Shown here piece by piece: positions 33,746 through 45,170 of a stretch of 64,000 nucleotides of DNA; the stretch's first letter is position 1, and the number at the start of each line of letters is the position of its first letter. The DNA comes from Rhododendron vialii (Eukaryota; Streptophyta; Magnoliopsida; Ericales; Ericaceae). The notes under the pieces were generated by a model. The model was not told the DNA's origin, did not search any database, and worked only from the letters and a program-made list of their open reading frames with translations. A program made the position numbers and the translations under genes. The DNA lies in NCBI RefSeq assembly GCF_030253575.1, contig NC_080566.1, positions 13,610,501 through 13,674,500 of the forward strand, written 5' to 3'.

Positions 33746-36397
33746 TGTAACGATCCTGATTTTTGGTAAATAAAATTTTGTTAAATATTTAAATTTTATT
33801 TTAACTACCTGGAATTTGTTTTTAAAATTCCTTTTTAATTTCTAATAATCCGTCATAATTAGATTTGAGATTTATAAAATTATATCTTTTCGTCCCGGAC
33901 AATTTAGTCCTTTTCTAAAGACAAGTATGCGTATAGAAGCACTTGTATATTGTGGGCACGCGTCCCGGAAATTTTCGTTTACAAAAATTGGGTGCGGCCC
34001 TTTTTCGGAAAAGCACGGCGAAACGCTTCGATTCAGAGTCGCCACTCGGGTTTTAGCGGTGAGAGCACCCAAGGAACCGAACTCGAAAACGTTTGCCACG
34101 TTTGTTTGATTTTGAAAAAGGCATGGACCGGTCCGTCGTCACCTTCGATATCTGAGGTTCGGGAGCCAGTTTACGAGAGGGGAAGGGTTTTATGGCACCC
34201 CTCTCGCCCAATCCGGAGATCGATCTCTACTCAGGCATTTTTCTTCGTAAAACGTTTGCATTTTTCTCTCATTTGATCATTTTTTTTAGCCAGTTAGGGC
34301 GGGGGAACAGTTAATGGGGATTAAAACTGTAACAAGTTGCAGTTTATGTGACAAAATGTTTATGAAGATGATTTGCTCGCAATGATGAATATAGATTGAG
34401 AACAAGCACTGAGCAGTTTGAATAAACTGAAGTACGCTGCCCTGAAGGAACGTAAGCAGGTTCTGCCAGCATGCACTGGCCGAGCCACTGCATGCTGATT
34501 GGACATGCGTACGCCACCTCATAACTGGCGTACTCCACTTGTTTGGTTGCTCAGTCTTTGTTTGCAATTCTCTGAGCTCTAGAAAGGGACCAGCGCACAC
34601 CCAGGACAAACCATGCAGTTTAATAGAACATAATATATACAGTTACGGACAAGAGAGATGGCTTCAAGCCAAAAAAAGCAGCATAATACCCTAAAAACAG
34701 TGTGGGGAGATAAAAGAGGCCAAGATTATACTAGGATGCAAGGGCCAATCACTGGATCGTGGAACAACTGCCGTACGCCAGTAATTGGATGCCGTACGCA
34801 GGTGTTACCATCATCCAGTGCATGGCTTTGCATCATCTGGGCTCTGGAACATGACCAGAAAGATCCCAGAGGCCTTTTAAGCAGATAAGGAGTAAGTATT
34901 GAACATTACAGCTAAAGCATTTCTGAATATGGAAAGCAGTAAACTGGTTATTTAGCATGCCAAGGTGATTGACAGAAACGTAAATAAGCAGAAATGATGG
35001 CCCATGATCCCCACGCCAGTAGTGCTCATACTGTCATGACTGGCGTACGGCATGTGTGTACTGGCGTGCGCCATGTCTCATCTTATGCGACTGTTGTATT
35101 TTACCAGTTTAAAGCCAGGTCTAGTATTGCTTACTAGCCTGGGCCTTACTGGTCTCCCTCAGAAGTTGAAAACAGAAAGGGACGCAAAGGTGGTATACCT
35201 TTTTGTGTTGAGGTTTGAAGGGGGTATTGAGCTTAAGGGCTGAAGATGAAGGCTTGGGAGGTGGCTGTATGCTAGCAGGGTGTACGGAGGTGGGCTGCTT
35301 TCTTTCCTCTTTCAATGGAAGAAGAGAATGAGAGAGCAAGAAGAGAGGAGAATAAAGCCTTGTGCTTCTTAAAGTGTCTAACCCCTTGCTAATGAATGCA
35401 AGGGGGGTATTTATAGAGGGGGGAGTGACTGAGATCAGTTTGATCAAGGCCATGTTTGGCTGGTTGGGACAAGGTTGGAGCCTCCCATGCATTAAATGCA
35501 TGGGACTAGTTGATGGGGGGTGTAGGAGAGAGAGGGAACGCCTCTGCCGAGAGTAATCATCAGGGACACTGTGGGCGACGTCAGGGTGGCACAAAAGTCT
35601 CGTCCATATGGCTGAATAAAATTGATTTGACTGGATTTGACTGGCGTGCGCCACATACTGGCCGGCGTGCGCCAGTGATAGCTGAGTCAACGGTCGATGA
35701 CTGACACGTGGCAGTTAACTGGCGTACGCCTCCAAAACACTGGCGTAGGCCAGTTGGGTTTTGCTGGGGCCGTTTGGCTCTGGTTTGAAGGGTTTGGAAT
35801 GGGTTTGAGAGAGGTTAGGGACGCTCAAAACTCAAACACACCATCGTCCTCAGACTGTTCTCGACTATAATCATCATTGGGGAAATAAAAGATCGACAAC
35901 TAACGTTATCTGGACAGTCCAGAATGGGGTGTCTACATATATTTTCATAGTGAATAAAATAAAATCTTTAAATTATATTTCTTGACTAGAAATCCTACTT
36001 GGCAAGTAAAATTAGTTTCCAACCGATTAGTTAGAGAAACCTAATTATCATTTCACCTAGTCACATTCTCCTAACCCTAGATGAACCTTTTCAACCCCCT
36101 TTGAACCTTATGAACCTTTTAGACCTAGAAAAGTAATCATTATACTTACATGTCTAGTCATTTCAAGACCTTACTTCTCATTATTACCTTTTTACCCATT
36201 GAATAATAATTCATAGGGAAATTTTTATCCCTTGGGTAATAGAAGTAAGACTTGCCAATGAATATATAGATTTGACAAGACAATCATTTTGCTTCCAAAA
36301 GAAGCAAACTTAGCCTTGCCATTCATGCAAACCTAAGACTAATAGTCTTGAACCTAATGGTCACCCTCCGAGGCTTACTTTCCTAGATTTTCTCTAG

Positions 36398-36431
<34 letters not shown>

Positions 36432-38507
36432 ATAAGATATACATAGTCTGAGAGAGAGAGAGAGAGAGAGATGGGCCAAGAGAGAGAGAGAAAGAAAGTG
36501 TGTGAGTATGTGCATGTGTGTATGTACACTTATACAAGCTACCTCTTTAGCCAACTTCACACTCAAAGCCTAGAACTACTTTACAACCCATATCTAGGCT
36601 TCTTTAAACACAATCCTAGCCATCATTTTGTTCGTTCTTGCAAGTAAACTCACCTAAGACAAGACAAGACCAAAAACCCTTCATGATCACCTAGGTTATG
36701 GCCTAAAGATGGAAATGACAAGTGAGGGAAGGCTAGGGTTTGATTAAAGACTTGATTTGACAAGACAATGGAGCAAAAAATGGGAGAAAAACAGAGAAAG
36801 GGGGGCCGACCAAGAGGGGAGAGGGGGAGCCCAAATTTTTGCTATAAATAGCACCTCACTCTTACCTTGAACTCACACCTTCCATCCTTCAACTTGTCTA
36901 TCTAGAATTCTTGTGTTCTTACTTTGTTCTTCCTTTGTTCTTGAGTTCTTCTTGAAGTTCTTTAAGAAACTCATCCTAGGCCGCCACTAAACCACCACTC
37001 GACCACCCTTTCAATCCAAAAAGTTTAGTAGTATAGTCAAGATCTAGTTTCAAGAGGAAACCTTTCTCTTTCGAAGCTACTGGAAGCTTAACGTGGGAAG
37101 TCACTCCATCTGATAGCCGACTTACTTTTCCGTAGCTGCCCTACCGCTAAGAAGAACGGTAGACTGTTCCTATCCACTATTCCTAAGTATAAATAGAAAC
37201 GTGTATATTGAAAATGCATGAGATCTTGAAACGTGTTTACAAAAGACTTGAAAGAAATGTGACTATGTTGAACATATCGACCTTATTTTTCGGAAAAATA
37301 TATATTGTTTTGAACTTCCCTAAAAGAAGAAAGAACGGATTTTGGAAATATAAACTTGATTGAAAGTATTCATATTTTGATTTTAAGGATGGTCATGAGC
37401 ATGTATATGTGATTACTTGAATTACTTGTTTGATGTGTGATAAAGCATAAGTGGTTCTTCCCACTCCAAAGGTGTCCGTCCATGTGACACTATGCTTTAT
37501 ATTGTGTGCTAAATGTTTGAGTATGACTACGTGATAATATAAGCCTGATAAATAATATAGAGTTGGATGATCTTGCTAATTTAGTTTCAAGATTACAATG
37601 CATGATTTATTTGTACGTACGTGAAAAGTCCTACCGCGGAGTCTTTGCATGAAAACGAGATACAGAAATCAAGAAAAGTAGAAACATGACACCTAGGGTG
37701 TGTTAAAGACAAGATGAGGTTTTGAAACCGCAATGTGGCTGGACTTGTCCATTGTGTGGTGGGTGTGTGTCTGTGCCAATGGAAACCCAGGACGGTGGAA
37801 CTATTGTGAGGATACTCGGAAGACCGGAGCCGAGGATGTGTGTGTAGCTTGGTTATCCGCGGAGAGAAGCCAATACAAAGTTTTGTGTGCCAATGGAAAC
37901 TCGGGATGATGGAATCATTGTGAGGATACTCGGGAGACCGGAACGGTAGAACCGAGGTTGGGTGTGTTAAAAACGATTTTTGAAATGTTGATTTGGTAAA
38001 TGAAAGGTGAAACCAATGATACAGTCTACGAAATATTGCGTAGGAGAAACTCAGAAAATCATGGACACCAACGTTCGTTTGGATAGTGAATGTGGATGTG
38101 TCATTGTTAGCGGTTTTGTTAGATATGCATGTACTATGTGGAAATCGTTTATATTATGACCTAATGTTTGTAAGTTAACAGTTAGTGGATATAGATTATT
38201 CTATTGAGCCTCTGTAGCTCATGGTGTTACCTTTGGTGACCCTGACATATTATACTAAAGGCGACGGTGGTATAATATGTAAGACTTTGTAGATGATCAG
38301 GGTGAGCTATAAACCTTGGAGGCCTTCTTAACCGAAAAGCTGGCAAGAATGGAGGAGCAGGCGAAGCTGTAGTTAGGAACCTTAGTTTCCCTTCCCTTGT
38401 ATAATAAAAGTACTTTCACGGGAGTTATGTTGTAATAATGAGTCAGACTCTATTTAGTTTTCAATAAAAATTGTCCATTTAACGTTCCGAAAATTAGAGG
38501 CGTTACA
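33746..38507 (+). mobile_element. 3' LTR of the truncated gypsy element
   Basis: It starts TGTAACGATCCTGA after the purine tract and ends GAGGCGTTACA. It is interrupted by a solo LTR (33951-35937); without that insertion the LTR is about 2.8 kb. It contains TG and GA microsatellites (36408-36432, 36452-36498) and a TATA-like GCTATAAATAGC at about 36840. Two related blocks (TGTGCCAATGGAAAC...GTGAGGATACTCGG, about 37773 and 37888) form a duplication. Confidence 0.72.
33951..35937. mobile_element. Solo LTR (possibly Tat/Ogre-like) with paired palindromes
   Basis: The 1,987-bp sequence starts TGTGGGCACGCG and ends GGGGTGTCTACA. A perfect duplication TATAT is at 33946-33950 and 35938-35942. The GGTGCGGCCC and GTGTCTACA text resembles Tat/Ogre LTRs, an inference from memory. 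Five pairs of ACTGGCGTACGCCAGT-type palindromes occur at 34505-34537, 34768-34803, 35038-35074, 35640-35676 and 35718-35754. Confidence 0.83.
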
Positions 38508-38583
38508 TCTCTTCTCCTCATAATTTCCTCATTTACGGCTCCCTTTCACCACCGAATAAAAATATCTCACTCTTAACTTGTAT

Positions 38584-38938
38584 TTTAAACTCTTTTGGGG
38601 TGTTTGGGCTTTGGCCTCTTAGGTGGGCTTGACCCAAAAGATGTTATGGGCTTGTCCCAATAGGTGTTGGCCCACCGGGGTCTTGCTAGGTTTAGATCTC
38701 GCCAGACGAAGGTGCTAATGCATTTCTACTCTTGCTGGTCAGTTGGTTGGTTGAATATGGGCTTGTCCCATTAGATGTATCCTAGTTTAGGCTCAGCCTG
38801 TTTGGCCTATTTCAGTTCCTTCGCGTGGTTTGAAGAAGGGGGTCTTGGATGGTCAGGCTGGTGTATCCAAGATCCTATTATCTCTGTAACTTCGTGTTTA
38901 TGAGTTAATGAAATTAATTTTTGCTGATCAAAAAAAAA
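38584..38938 (+). mobile_element. Poly-A retroposon (SINE or truncated LINE)
   Basis: It ends with TTTTTGCTGATCAAAAAAAA and is flanked by the 9-bp duplication AACTTGTAT (38575-38583, 38939-38947). Comparison with LTR 1 shows a clean empty site (ACTCGTATCATTTT). The 355-bp body has GGGCTTG repeats and no obvious RNA polymerase III boxes. A 5'-truncated LINE is the more likely choice. Confidence 0.78.
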
Positions 38939-39270
38939 AACTTGTATCATTTTATCTTATAACTAATATAACAGTGAATATGCAAATTAGTCATCCTCGG
39001 AAGAATATGTACCTATCATGTATTCACTTAGTTGTCTCATACAAGTGTCATCTCTTGACATTTGTCCTAGTGTTACTTGGCCAAAACTTTGCCACATGTT
39101 AAAATTTATGCATAATGCCACCTCTATTCTTTTGACTAATACTCTTTTTTTTTCTTCCGAAACCTAAAAATAATGGTAATAATAAAAACCAAATCATGGG
39201 TCCTTACAGTGGGAATGCCTAAAACTCAAATACAAAGAGAAAAAAATGTGCGAAACATGGTGAAACGGCA

Positions 39271-39964
39271 AAAAGAAATTTTATTAATTTTTGAAAAGAA
39301 ATACAAAAATTAAATGGATCACTGGCATACCGGCATGCGCCACTAGAGAACCAAAACCATACGAAGGCAAAATGCCAACCAAAACGCCACAAACCAAAAC
39401 GAAAGCCAAAAACCCGCTAACACCAAAAGAAACAATAGCTAACACCAAAAGAAAAACCCAACCTTCTTTAAAAAAACCAACAAGCTGATAGAACAAAACC
39501 GAAAAACAAGAGAAACAAAACCACACCAAAAACCACGGAACTAAAATTCAAGAGAAAGAGAGACCTCATCCTCGAATTCATCATCCTCCTCCACGAAAAT
39601 ATCTTTCTCCAAGTCGTCAAGAGCATTGATCCTTTCCGCAAATTCTTCTTCCTCCATTTCAACAAATTTCTTTAAATAATAGCTTCTCCGCCCCTTAATA
39701 TTAATGCCCAGCCTAGGTCTAGCTAATATCCAAAGTCTTACGAGCATTCTTGAAGAAAATGGAGTTTCTATTCTGGATATCATCGAAAGACAAGGAAGAA
39801 GCAGGGACATATTTGTTTCTATGAGTCAATCTAACAGCTTTAACCCCAATATCTGCTAGAAGCTTCTTTTTAGTAATCTTCATCTTCGACCTTCTCAATC
39901 TCCTTTCTAGTTTGTGAATGGCATGAAGGAACATGCTGTGTTTTAGCCCACCAAAAGGTTTCAC
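39271..39964 (-). pseudogene. LINE ORF2 C-terminus and 3' end
   Basis: From 39810 to 39541 the minus strand reads ARPRLGINIKGRRSYYLKKF, VEMEEEEFAERINALDDLEK, DIFVEEDDEFEDE, then VSLSLEF and a stop. A hydrophobic, V/L/F-rich translated 3' region follows, ending AGMPVIHLIFVF near 39290. The same SLSLEF ending occurs at 9392. The 3' edge (TTTATTAATTTTTG) adjoins the copia gag remnant. Upstream the element is lost before the MITE at 40020. Confidence 0.65.
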
Positions 39965-40019
39965 GAATCCAAGATATCATTACCTCCTACCTCTCGAAAC
40001 CCATCGTTACCCCCATTTA

Positions 40020-40444
40020 GGCCCCGTTTGATAACCCTCGAAGGGGTTGGGATTGGATTGGTATAGTGGGGGTATTATCAATACCTTGTTTGTTTTCTCA
40101 AAAATGGTCCGGACTATCAATCCGGTTGGATTAATTGCTAAGACCCCAACTTGGGGATATTGCTAATACTCTCTTGGAGATGGTATTGGTAATCCCATCC
40201 CAACCTCTCATCAGTATCAATTCATTCTCATTACCAATCTATTCTATCAATCCAATCTCTTCCCATCATATAATCTCATCTCAAACAAATATGATATTAA
40301 TAATTTCATCATCTAGTCCCATCCCAAACAAACAAGCAAGTTATCAATCCCATCTCTTTACCAATTTTATGTCATTATCAATTTCAATCCTAATCTCACA
40401 TCCTTACAAATCTTATCCATCTATCACCATTATCAAACGAGGCA
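40020..40444. mobile_element. Harbinger-type MITE, copy 2
   Basis: The ends GGCCCCGTTTGATAACCC and CATTATCAAACGAGGCA are flanked by TTA (40017-40019, 40445-40447). It is the same family as 26265-26697. Confidence 0.83.
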
Positions 40445-40752
40445 TTAGAGTCTTAATTAATGTCACCTATCCCCGTCACTAACTTCTCATTCCCAATTCC
40501 TTCCACAAGGTGAACAGAAACCAAAGGAGAGCAAGATAATTTTTCCTCCCATTTTCCTTTTTTTTTTTCCTTTCTTTTCTTTTTCTTTCCTTAAGTTTCA
40601 AACGGAGCCTCAATTTTTGTTTAAAAAAAAAAAAAGATACAGATTTCCGTTCGCCAATTGTCCCATTATCCCACCCTTTTCACTCTGATAGGTCATTTGA
40701 ATGGTGAGAAACAATGGAAATAAAATGGAGAAGCCTTTAGTTGTTTGATAAG
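40445..40752. other. Intergenic, T-rich
   Basis: A pyrimidine-rich stretch (40530-40600) and a poly-A run (40622-40634). No gene. Confidence 0.5.
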
Positions 40753-41160
40753 CAGAAAAGCTATGTGCACAGCAAGCTGTGCACAGAGCCCTTTTTCTCC
40801 CATTCGGATCCCACAACCATTCGGGTCCCACAAAGATGATCGGAGCCGCTCATTTTGCTTAAAATATGTCATTTAAGGTCTCTGTCTAAATTCTGAAGTG
40901 ATTTTGGGTGTTTTGTTAACGCCTCTAACGATATCCAACGAAGCTCATTTTTTACAGAGCCTAAATTCTGAAATGATTTTGGGTGTTTTGTTAACGCCTC
41001 TAACGATATCGAACGAAGTTTATTTTTTACAGAGACCTTAAACGACATACTTTGAACAAAATAAGCGGCTCCGATCATCTTTGTCCGACAAGAGACTGGA
41101 GAAAAAGGGCTTTGTGCACAGCTGCTGTCCATAGCTTGCTGTGCACGTAGCACAGCTCGT
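40753..41160. mobile_element. Foldback element with 9-bp duplication (MULE-like)
   Basis: The arms contain GTGCACAGCAAGCTGTGCAC, GATGATCGGAGCCGCTCATT and their mirrored forms. The flanks TTTGATAAG (40744-40752, 41161-41169) are a perfect 9-bp duplication, the Mutator-like signature. The centre holds a direct duplication (TCTGAAGTGATTTTGGGTGT and TCTGAAATGATTTTGGGTGT). Confidence 0.82.
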
Positions 41161-41219
41161 TTGATAAGTGGACCAGTTTTTTTTTTCCTTTTTAAATTAA
41201 AATAATTACTACTTCTAAG

Positions 41220-41565
41220 AGCATCTCCAATCCATACAAAATAGAGGATGGATGTAACCCATTGAGGGGAGATTTTGTAATTTATTCCACTTTTTCTTCA
41301 CTTTTTCTACGTTTTGGGAGAATCTTTGAGGGACCCACCGTCCTTTTTAGAGTTTGGTCCTCCAAAAGTAAATTTGGTCCTCTAAAAATGGAGGACCAAA
41401 AGTAAATTTGGAGTACAAATTTCCTCCAAACTCTAAAAAGGACGGTGGGTCCCTCAAAAATTCTCCCAAAAAAGTACAAAAAGTGAAAAAAAAGTGGAAT
41501 AAATTACAAAATCTCCCCTCAATGTGTTACATCCATCCTCTATTTTGTATGGATTGGAGATGCTC
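41220..41565. mobile_element. Palindromic MITE, Harbinger-type
   Basis: The ends GAGCATCTCCAATCC and GGATTGGAGATGCTC are flanked by TAA (41217-41219, 41566-41568). Long arms (ATACAAAATAGAGGATGGAT; CTTTTTAGAGTTTGGTCCTC and mirrors) make almost the whole element a hairpin. Confidence 0.87.
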
Positions 41566-41779
41566 TAACATTCACGTTAATCTGGATCTGAACACACACT
41601 GGCAGACACGGGTGCGGCCCAAGCAGGCGGGAGCTATGACACCCCTAAGCAGACAGAGTACGGAAAATATTACTCGAATATATTTTCGGTACTCTCTTTA
41701 TAATTTAGTGTTTTGGCCAATTTTAAATTTTAAAATCATAATAATTTTGCTACTTTAAAGGGAATGGGAAGTGCTTCGA

Positions 41780-42035
41780 GCAACCCTGCAAAGCAGGTAT
41801 AGAGCGGCCAATTCGGCTGTTCATCTTAGCAATCGACGGTTCAAATTTTAACCGAGCAATGGACAGTTCAGATTTGTATGCACGCAGATTCAATTGAAGG
41901 CTCGAATCTTAACCAAGCGATGAACGATTTAGATTTGTATGCGCTTAGGTTCACTACGAACCGTCCGTATCGAGATAAACGATCAGATTGACCGCTTGAC
42001 ATTGCCTTGCAAGGAGATACTCGGTATCATCCCCA
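41780..42035. mobile_element. MITE-like repeat, relative of 27374-27585
   Basis: It shares GCGGCCAATTCGGCTG, ATCTTAGCAATCGACGG and AGATTTGTATGC blocks with the other copy, with an internal duplication (GATTTGTATGCACGCAG and GATTTGTATGCGCTTAG). Confidence 0.5.
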
Positions 42036-44663
42036 TGTCCTCTTTAAAGGTAATGTTTTTAGAAACTCTAATGGAATTTCCGAACTCTGAACCGGTGAGT
42101 GTGGAACAATTTGTGGAGGAAAATGATTTTCACTTTCTTTTTTATTATGGAAACTTTATTTTTTGCCTTTTAGTGAAGTTTTTGTATGTATTTTTCATTA
42201 AAAAACAATAAAAAAGTGCCATAATTAAAATAAAAAAAGAAGAAGCATGAAAATCATTTTCCGTGAAGAGAAATGAGTCAGGATAAATATGGATTGCATC
42301 CGACTAGAACTTATCCATCCAACATGATAAGAATTGAGAAAATTATTGAATTGGTCCCACTTATCATGGATACAGTCTGGCACAGATAATCTCACGTTTT
42401 TTCCCTGATCAGATAGATATATACCATATCATATGTGGGGTCCGTAACCCATTGCGTATATGGGTGATGGTCATAGACTCATGGGATAGAAGGATATACT
42501 TCTTTAAGTTACACTCCTCCAAAATGTCGGCGCTCCTACTCTCAATTCTCGTTTTCATGACTTAGAGTTTTTAATGCGCACTCACATATTTTAGTAGATT
42601 GTGATATGTTTCAATGACACTTTTACATACGCTTGCATGCGGCTCACGCATGCGAATTATGTAAATTCGGGATAATTGCAGCTAGCATCACTCATATTCT
42701 TTACATCTCCCTTTTTTTTTTTTTTTGTCAAAACGGAAAATAGTCTTCTTTAAATTCATGCGGCATGAATCATGCATGCCATACAATAATGTCTTATCCA
42801 ATTTGGATATAATTACGACGACAACCCTCTATTCCTCCAAAGTAACACAATTACCTCATTTTCGTGAAATATGTACACTTCAATCACTTGCTTTGTTATA
42901 AACACTGAACCCATTCCGTTAGCCTACTGTACAATTGACCCATCTGATCTGAAAAATGTGTTTAATTTTAATTTTCTAACCTTAAAACTGCAAATTTTCT
43001 CATAGCAGTAATACAACTCCGTCTTCGAAATATAGATCATATGTAGGAATCACAACGGATACAGATTTTACATTCGTGTCTTCGAATTTCTAAAATCTTG
43101 TATACCTCTGAACTCATTCCAATCCCTTTGGGAAAAAAATTTTGGCACCTCATTCCCGCTCCTGATGGGGATCAGGATTATTCGCCCCCACCCCAATCAT
43201 CAAAATTCTAAAGTACACCTTTGCATTCATTTTTACAATTTGGGTCAAAAAAATAACATTGGCAGTTTGTTTAAACCTATAAAACAAAAAATGTGCTCAA
43301 AATAAACATATGGAGCTAACGTCTATAAACCCAGTCCCAACTTCAAAAGTCCTAATCACCCACAAGAATTTTTCATCTCAAAATCCATACGCAACCCAAA
43401 TAAATATTCGGGATTAATTCATCCATGAGTGCAATTTTTTTCACCCTCGCAAGGGTATGCTCATTCCGAGTGGAACTATTCATTCTGATTGCAATTTTCT
43501 CACCCTTCTGTGAGCATTTCTGATGCAGATTGGGTTGCGTCTACATTTTTGGATCAACTAGACCGAGCACAGCCCAAACTTTACTGGAGGTGGGGTACAT
43601 AGCAGTGGCAGATTGACCCATGGGCTGTAGGGTTGAAGCAGAACGTTCCACTGATCAATACTCATGTTCCTTTGGAAGATGATCAACGATGTTTTTCGGC
43701 CGTTTGATGTTATTTAGCCTTCTAAAAGGGCAATTTTTCCGTTGATAGTAATACTTAATTTGCTTATAACTTCTAGTAGGAAACTCCTTTTTAGTTGTCA
43801 TCTGTTTTGGCAATCTTATATTTCTTTCTAGTTTTCGTTTCTACAGTCAAATTAGAATTTTCCTTTTTTGACAATTTTCGTCTTTCTTTCAATTAAGGTT
43901 TGATTTGCCTTCCTATTTCGTCTAGGGTTTCTACGGACCTATAAGGGTTATTGTAAGCCTTAGGGTGAGTTTTTGATGTTTAATGAATGAAAAATTAAGA
44001 TTTATCTATTTGAGTATCTGTATCTATGTTTATGTTTTAAAAGGTAGAACCTTTTTCATAGACAGGTTCGTGATCGGATATTGTTTGATATGCTTCATTA
44101 CAAATTTTTTTTAAAAAAAAATCACTTAATTAAAGATCACTCTTCTAGCATTTTTAGCAACAAAGTACCGATTATGGTTGTGTAATCATTTTTTTCTTAT
44201 TCAACGAGCTCATTTTGAATGAATTTAATTTTGAAAGACCTCTATTTAACGAATGCCACACAATTCTTTGGAGCCCTCCTTTTAATAAACGAACCATATT
44301 AGGGTTAATAAATGAATCTAACGAGTTGAAGAGTTAATTGATCAATCTTTGTTGGTTTCAAAATTGAAAAGCTTGGAAATTAAATGAGCTTCGAAAAGAG
44401 GTGAGTCAAGTTTATACAAGCTTCAACCGGGTAGAACAAATAGCCATTCTCAAGTTGAATTTTGTATGCATTAAAAGCTGAACGAGCCAAGTAATAACTT
44501 GTTCTAGCTTGGCTTTAAAGCTTAAGGAGCTTAAAAAAAATGTTTAAATTTAATTTATTTCATATATAAGCAGATTTTAAAAGAGTCTTTAATGAGCTAG
44601 TACAAACTCAAACTGAAGTAGCTTGTTCGCTATCGTCCCTACGGGAGGGGGGAAATGCATGTG
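42036..44663. other. Intergenic, 2.6 kb, no gene recognised
   Basis: An inverted pair (GGAAAATGATTTTCA at 42118 and TGAAAATCATTTTCC at 42247) marks a small hairpin. A T-run lies at 42713-42726. I see no domain, splice-consistent frame or full transposon in the rest. Confidence 0.5.
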
Positions 44664-44674
44664 GTTCCTGCGGG

Positions 44675-44846
44675 TTTTTTTTTTTGCCACATGTTTTATA
44701 ACAGCGGGGGTTAGAGGGCACGGAAGGTTCATAGGCTATTCATAACCCTGAACCCACAAAAGTCCATGACAAAGCTCGAACCCTAACCTTCCTTGTGGGA
44801 CGATTAGGAAATACCATTGGGCTACAAACCCTTTGGCCCTTTGGCC
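44675..44846 (-). mobile_element. tRNA-derived SINE with 14-bp duplication
   Basis: The minus strand has an A-box-like TAGCCCAATGG and, about 40 bases later, a B-box-like GGTTCGAGC, as in tRNA-derived SINEs. It ends in poly-A (plus-strand T-run 44675-44685). The flanks repeat GTTCCTGCGGGTTT (44664-44677 and 44847-44860), a 14-bp target duplication that overlaps the first T of the tail. The length of about 170 bp is typical. Confidence 0.8.
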
Positions 44847-45170
44847 GTTCCTGCGGGTTTGGAGAGGGAGAAAGAAACATGTGTATCTTCCGTGAATCTA
44901 TATGTCATTACACGGTGTTAACAGACATGAAAGGTCGGTGCCATATTAGAGAAGAGGTGGGGCGGCATTGCAATTTGGGAGGAATCCAGGAGATGTCAGT
45001 GCAATTTATCCTTTATTTAGAGCAGTGACTTCGCTTATATACCATACACTCCAATCACGACACACTAGTATATTCAAAGCTCAACCCAATCATTGTACAT
45101 GTCTTCCCATTGCAGCTAGCTATACACTCCAGCTAGCCTACAGTTGAGAAAAATTTGAAGGAGCACAACA

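Larger units (their letters stand above)
33163..38507 (+). mobile_element. Truncated Ty3/gypsy element inserted in an LTR
   Basis: It has broken pol sequence (33270-33735), a purine tract (TTTTAAGGGGGATAGTT) and an LTR at 33746-38507. The 5' part is missing. Compared with LTR 1 of the host, the insertion site has lost about 395 bp (equivalent to 31807-32200), and no target duplication is seen. A deletion accompanied the insertion or followed it. Confidence 0.7.
31512..39208 (-). mobile_element. Non-autonomous gypsy element with two LTRs, minus orientation
   Basis: LTR 1 is 31512-32534 (TGTGACGACC...GTCGTTACA). The internal domain is only 32535-32832, about 298 bp. LTR 2 begins at 32833 and ends at 39208 (GTCCTTACA), interrupted by two later insertions (33163-38507 and 38584-38938). 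The minus strand shows a primer site TGGTATCAGAGC (32819-32830) for initiator tRNA-Met and a purine tract with AAATTTCGAGGACGAAATTT just inside LTR 1. The flanks are GCGGG (31507-31511) and GTGGG (39209-39213), 4 of 5. No gag or pol is present, so it must have relied on another element. Confidence 0.83.
28850..39270 (+). pseudogene. Ty1/copia gag remnant split by four insertions
   Basis: The host of this stack is a copia gag frame. Segment 1 (28850-28968) reads KSLYDRKSATKKVFLL, then KLVNLKYK, then DKSIVEHFNEM. It continues after 29780 with NSIVD, EEL*ALMLLSSLPKS, VTMSQVTSSLLNEETRKKS and RGRSRGRS. It resumes at 31120 with the zinc-knuckle part YHYCHKKGHM, then at 31506-31511 and 39214 with RECLKLKYKEKK. 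The CCHC knuckle (C-x2-C-x4-H-x4-C) is thus spread over 31.1-39.2 kb. Insertions: a solo LTR (28969-29775), a hAT (30099-31111), a small solo LTR (31162-31500) and a gypsy unit (31512-39208), each with its own target duplication. Stops at Trp, Gln and Lys/Glu-type codons show the gag was already decaying. The segments together make only about 0.6 kb. Confidence 0.82.
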
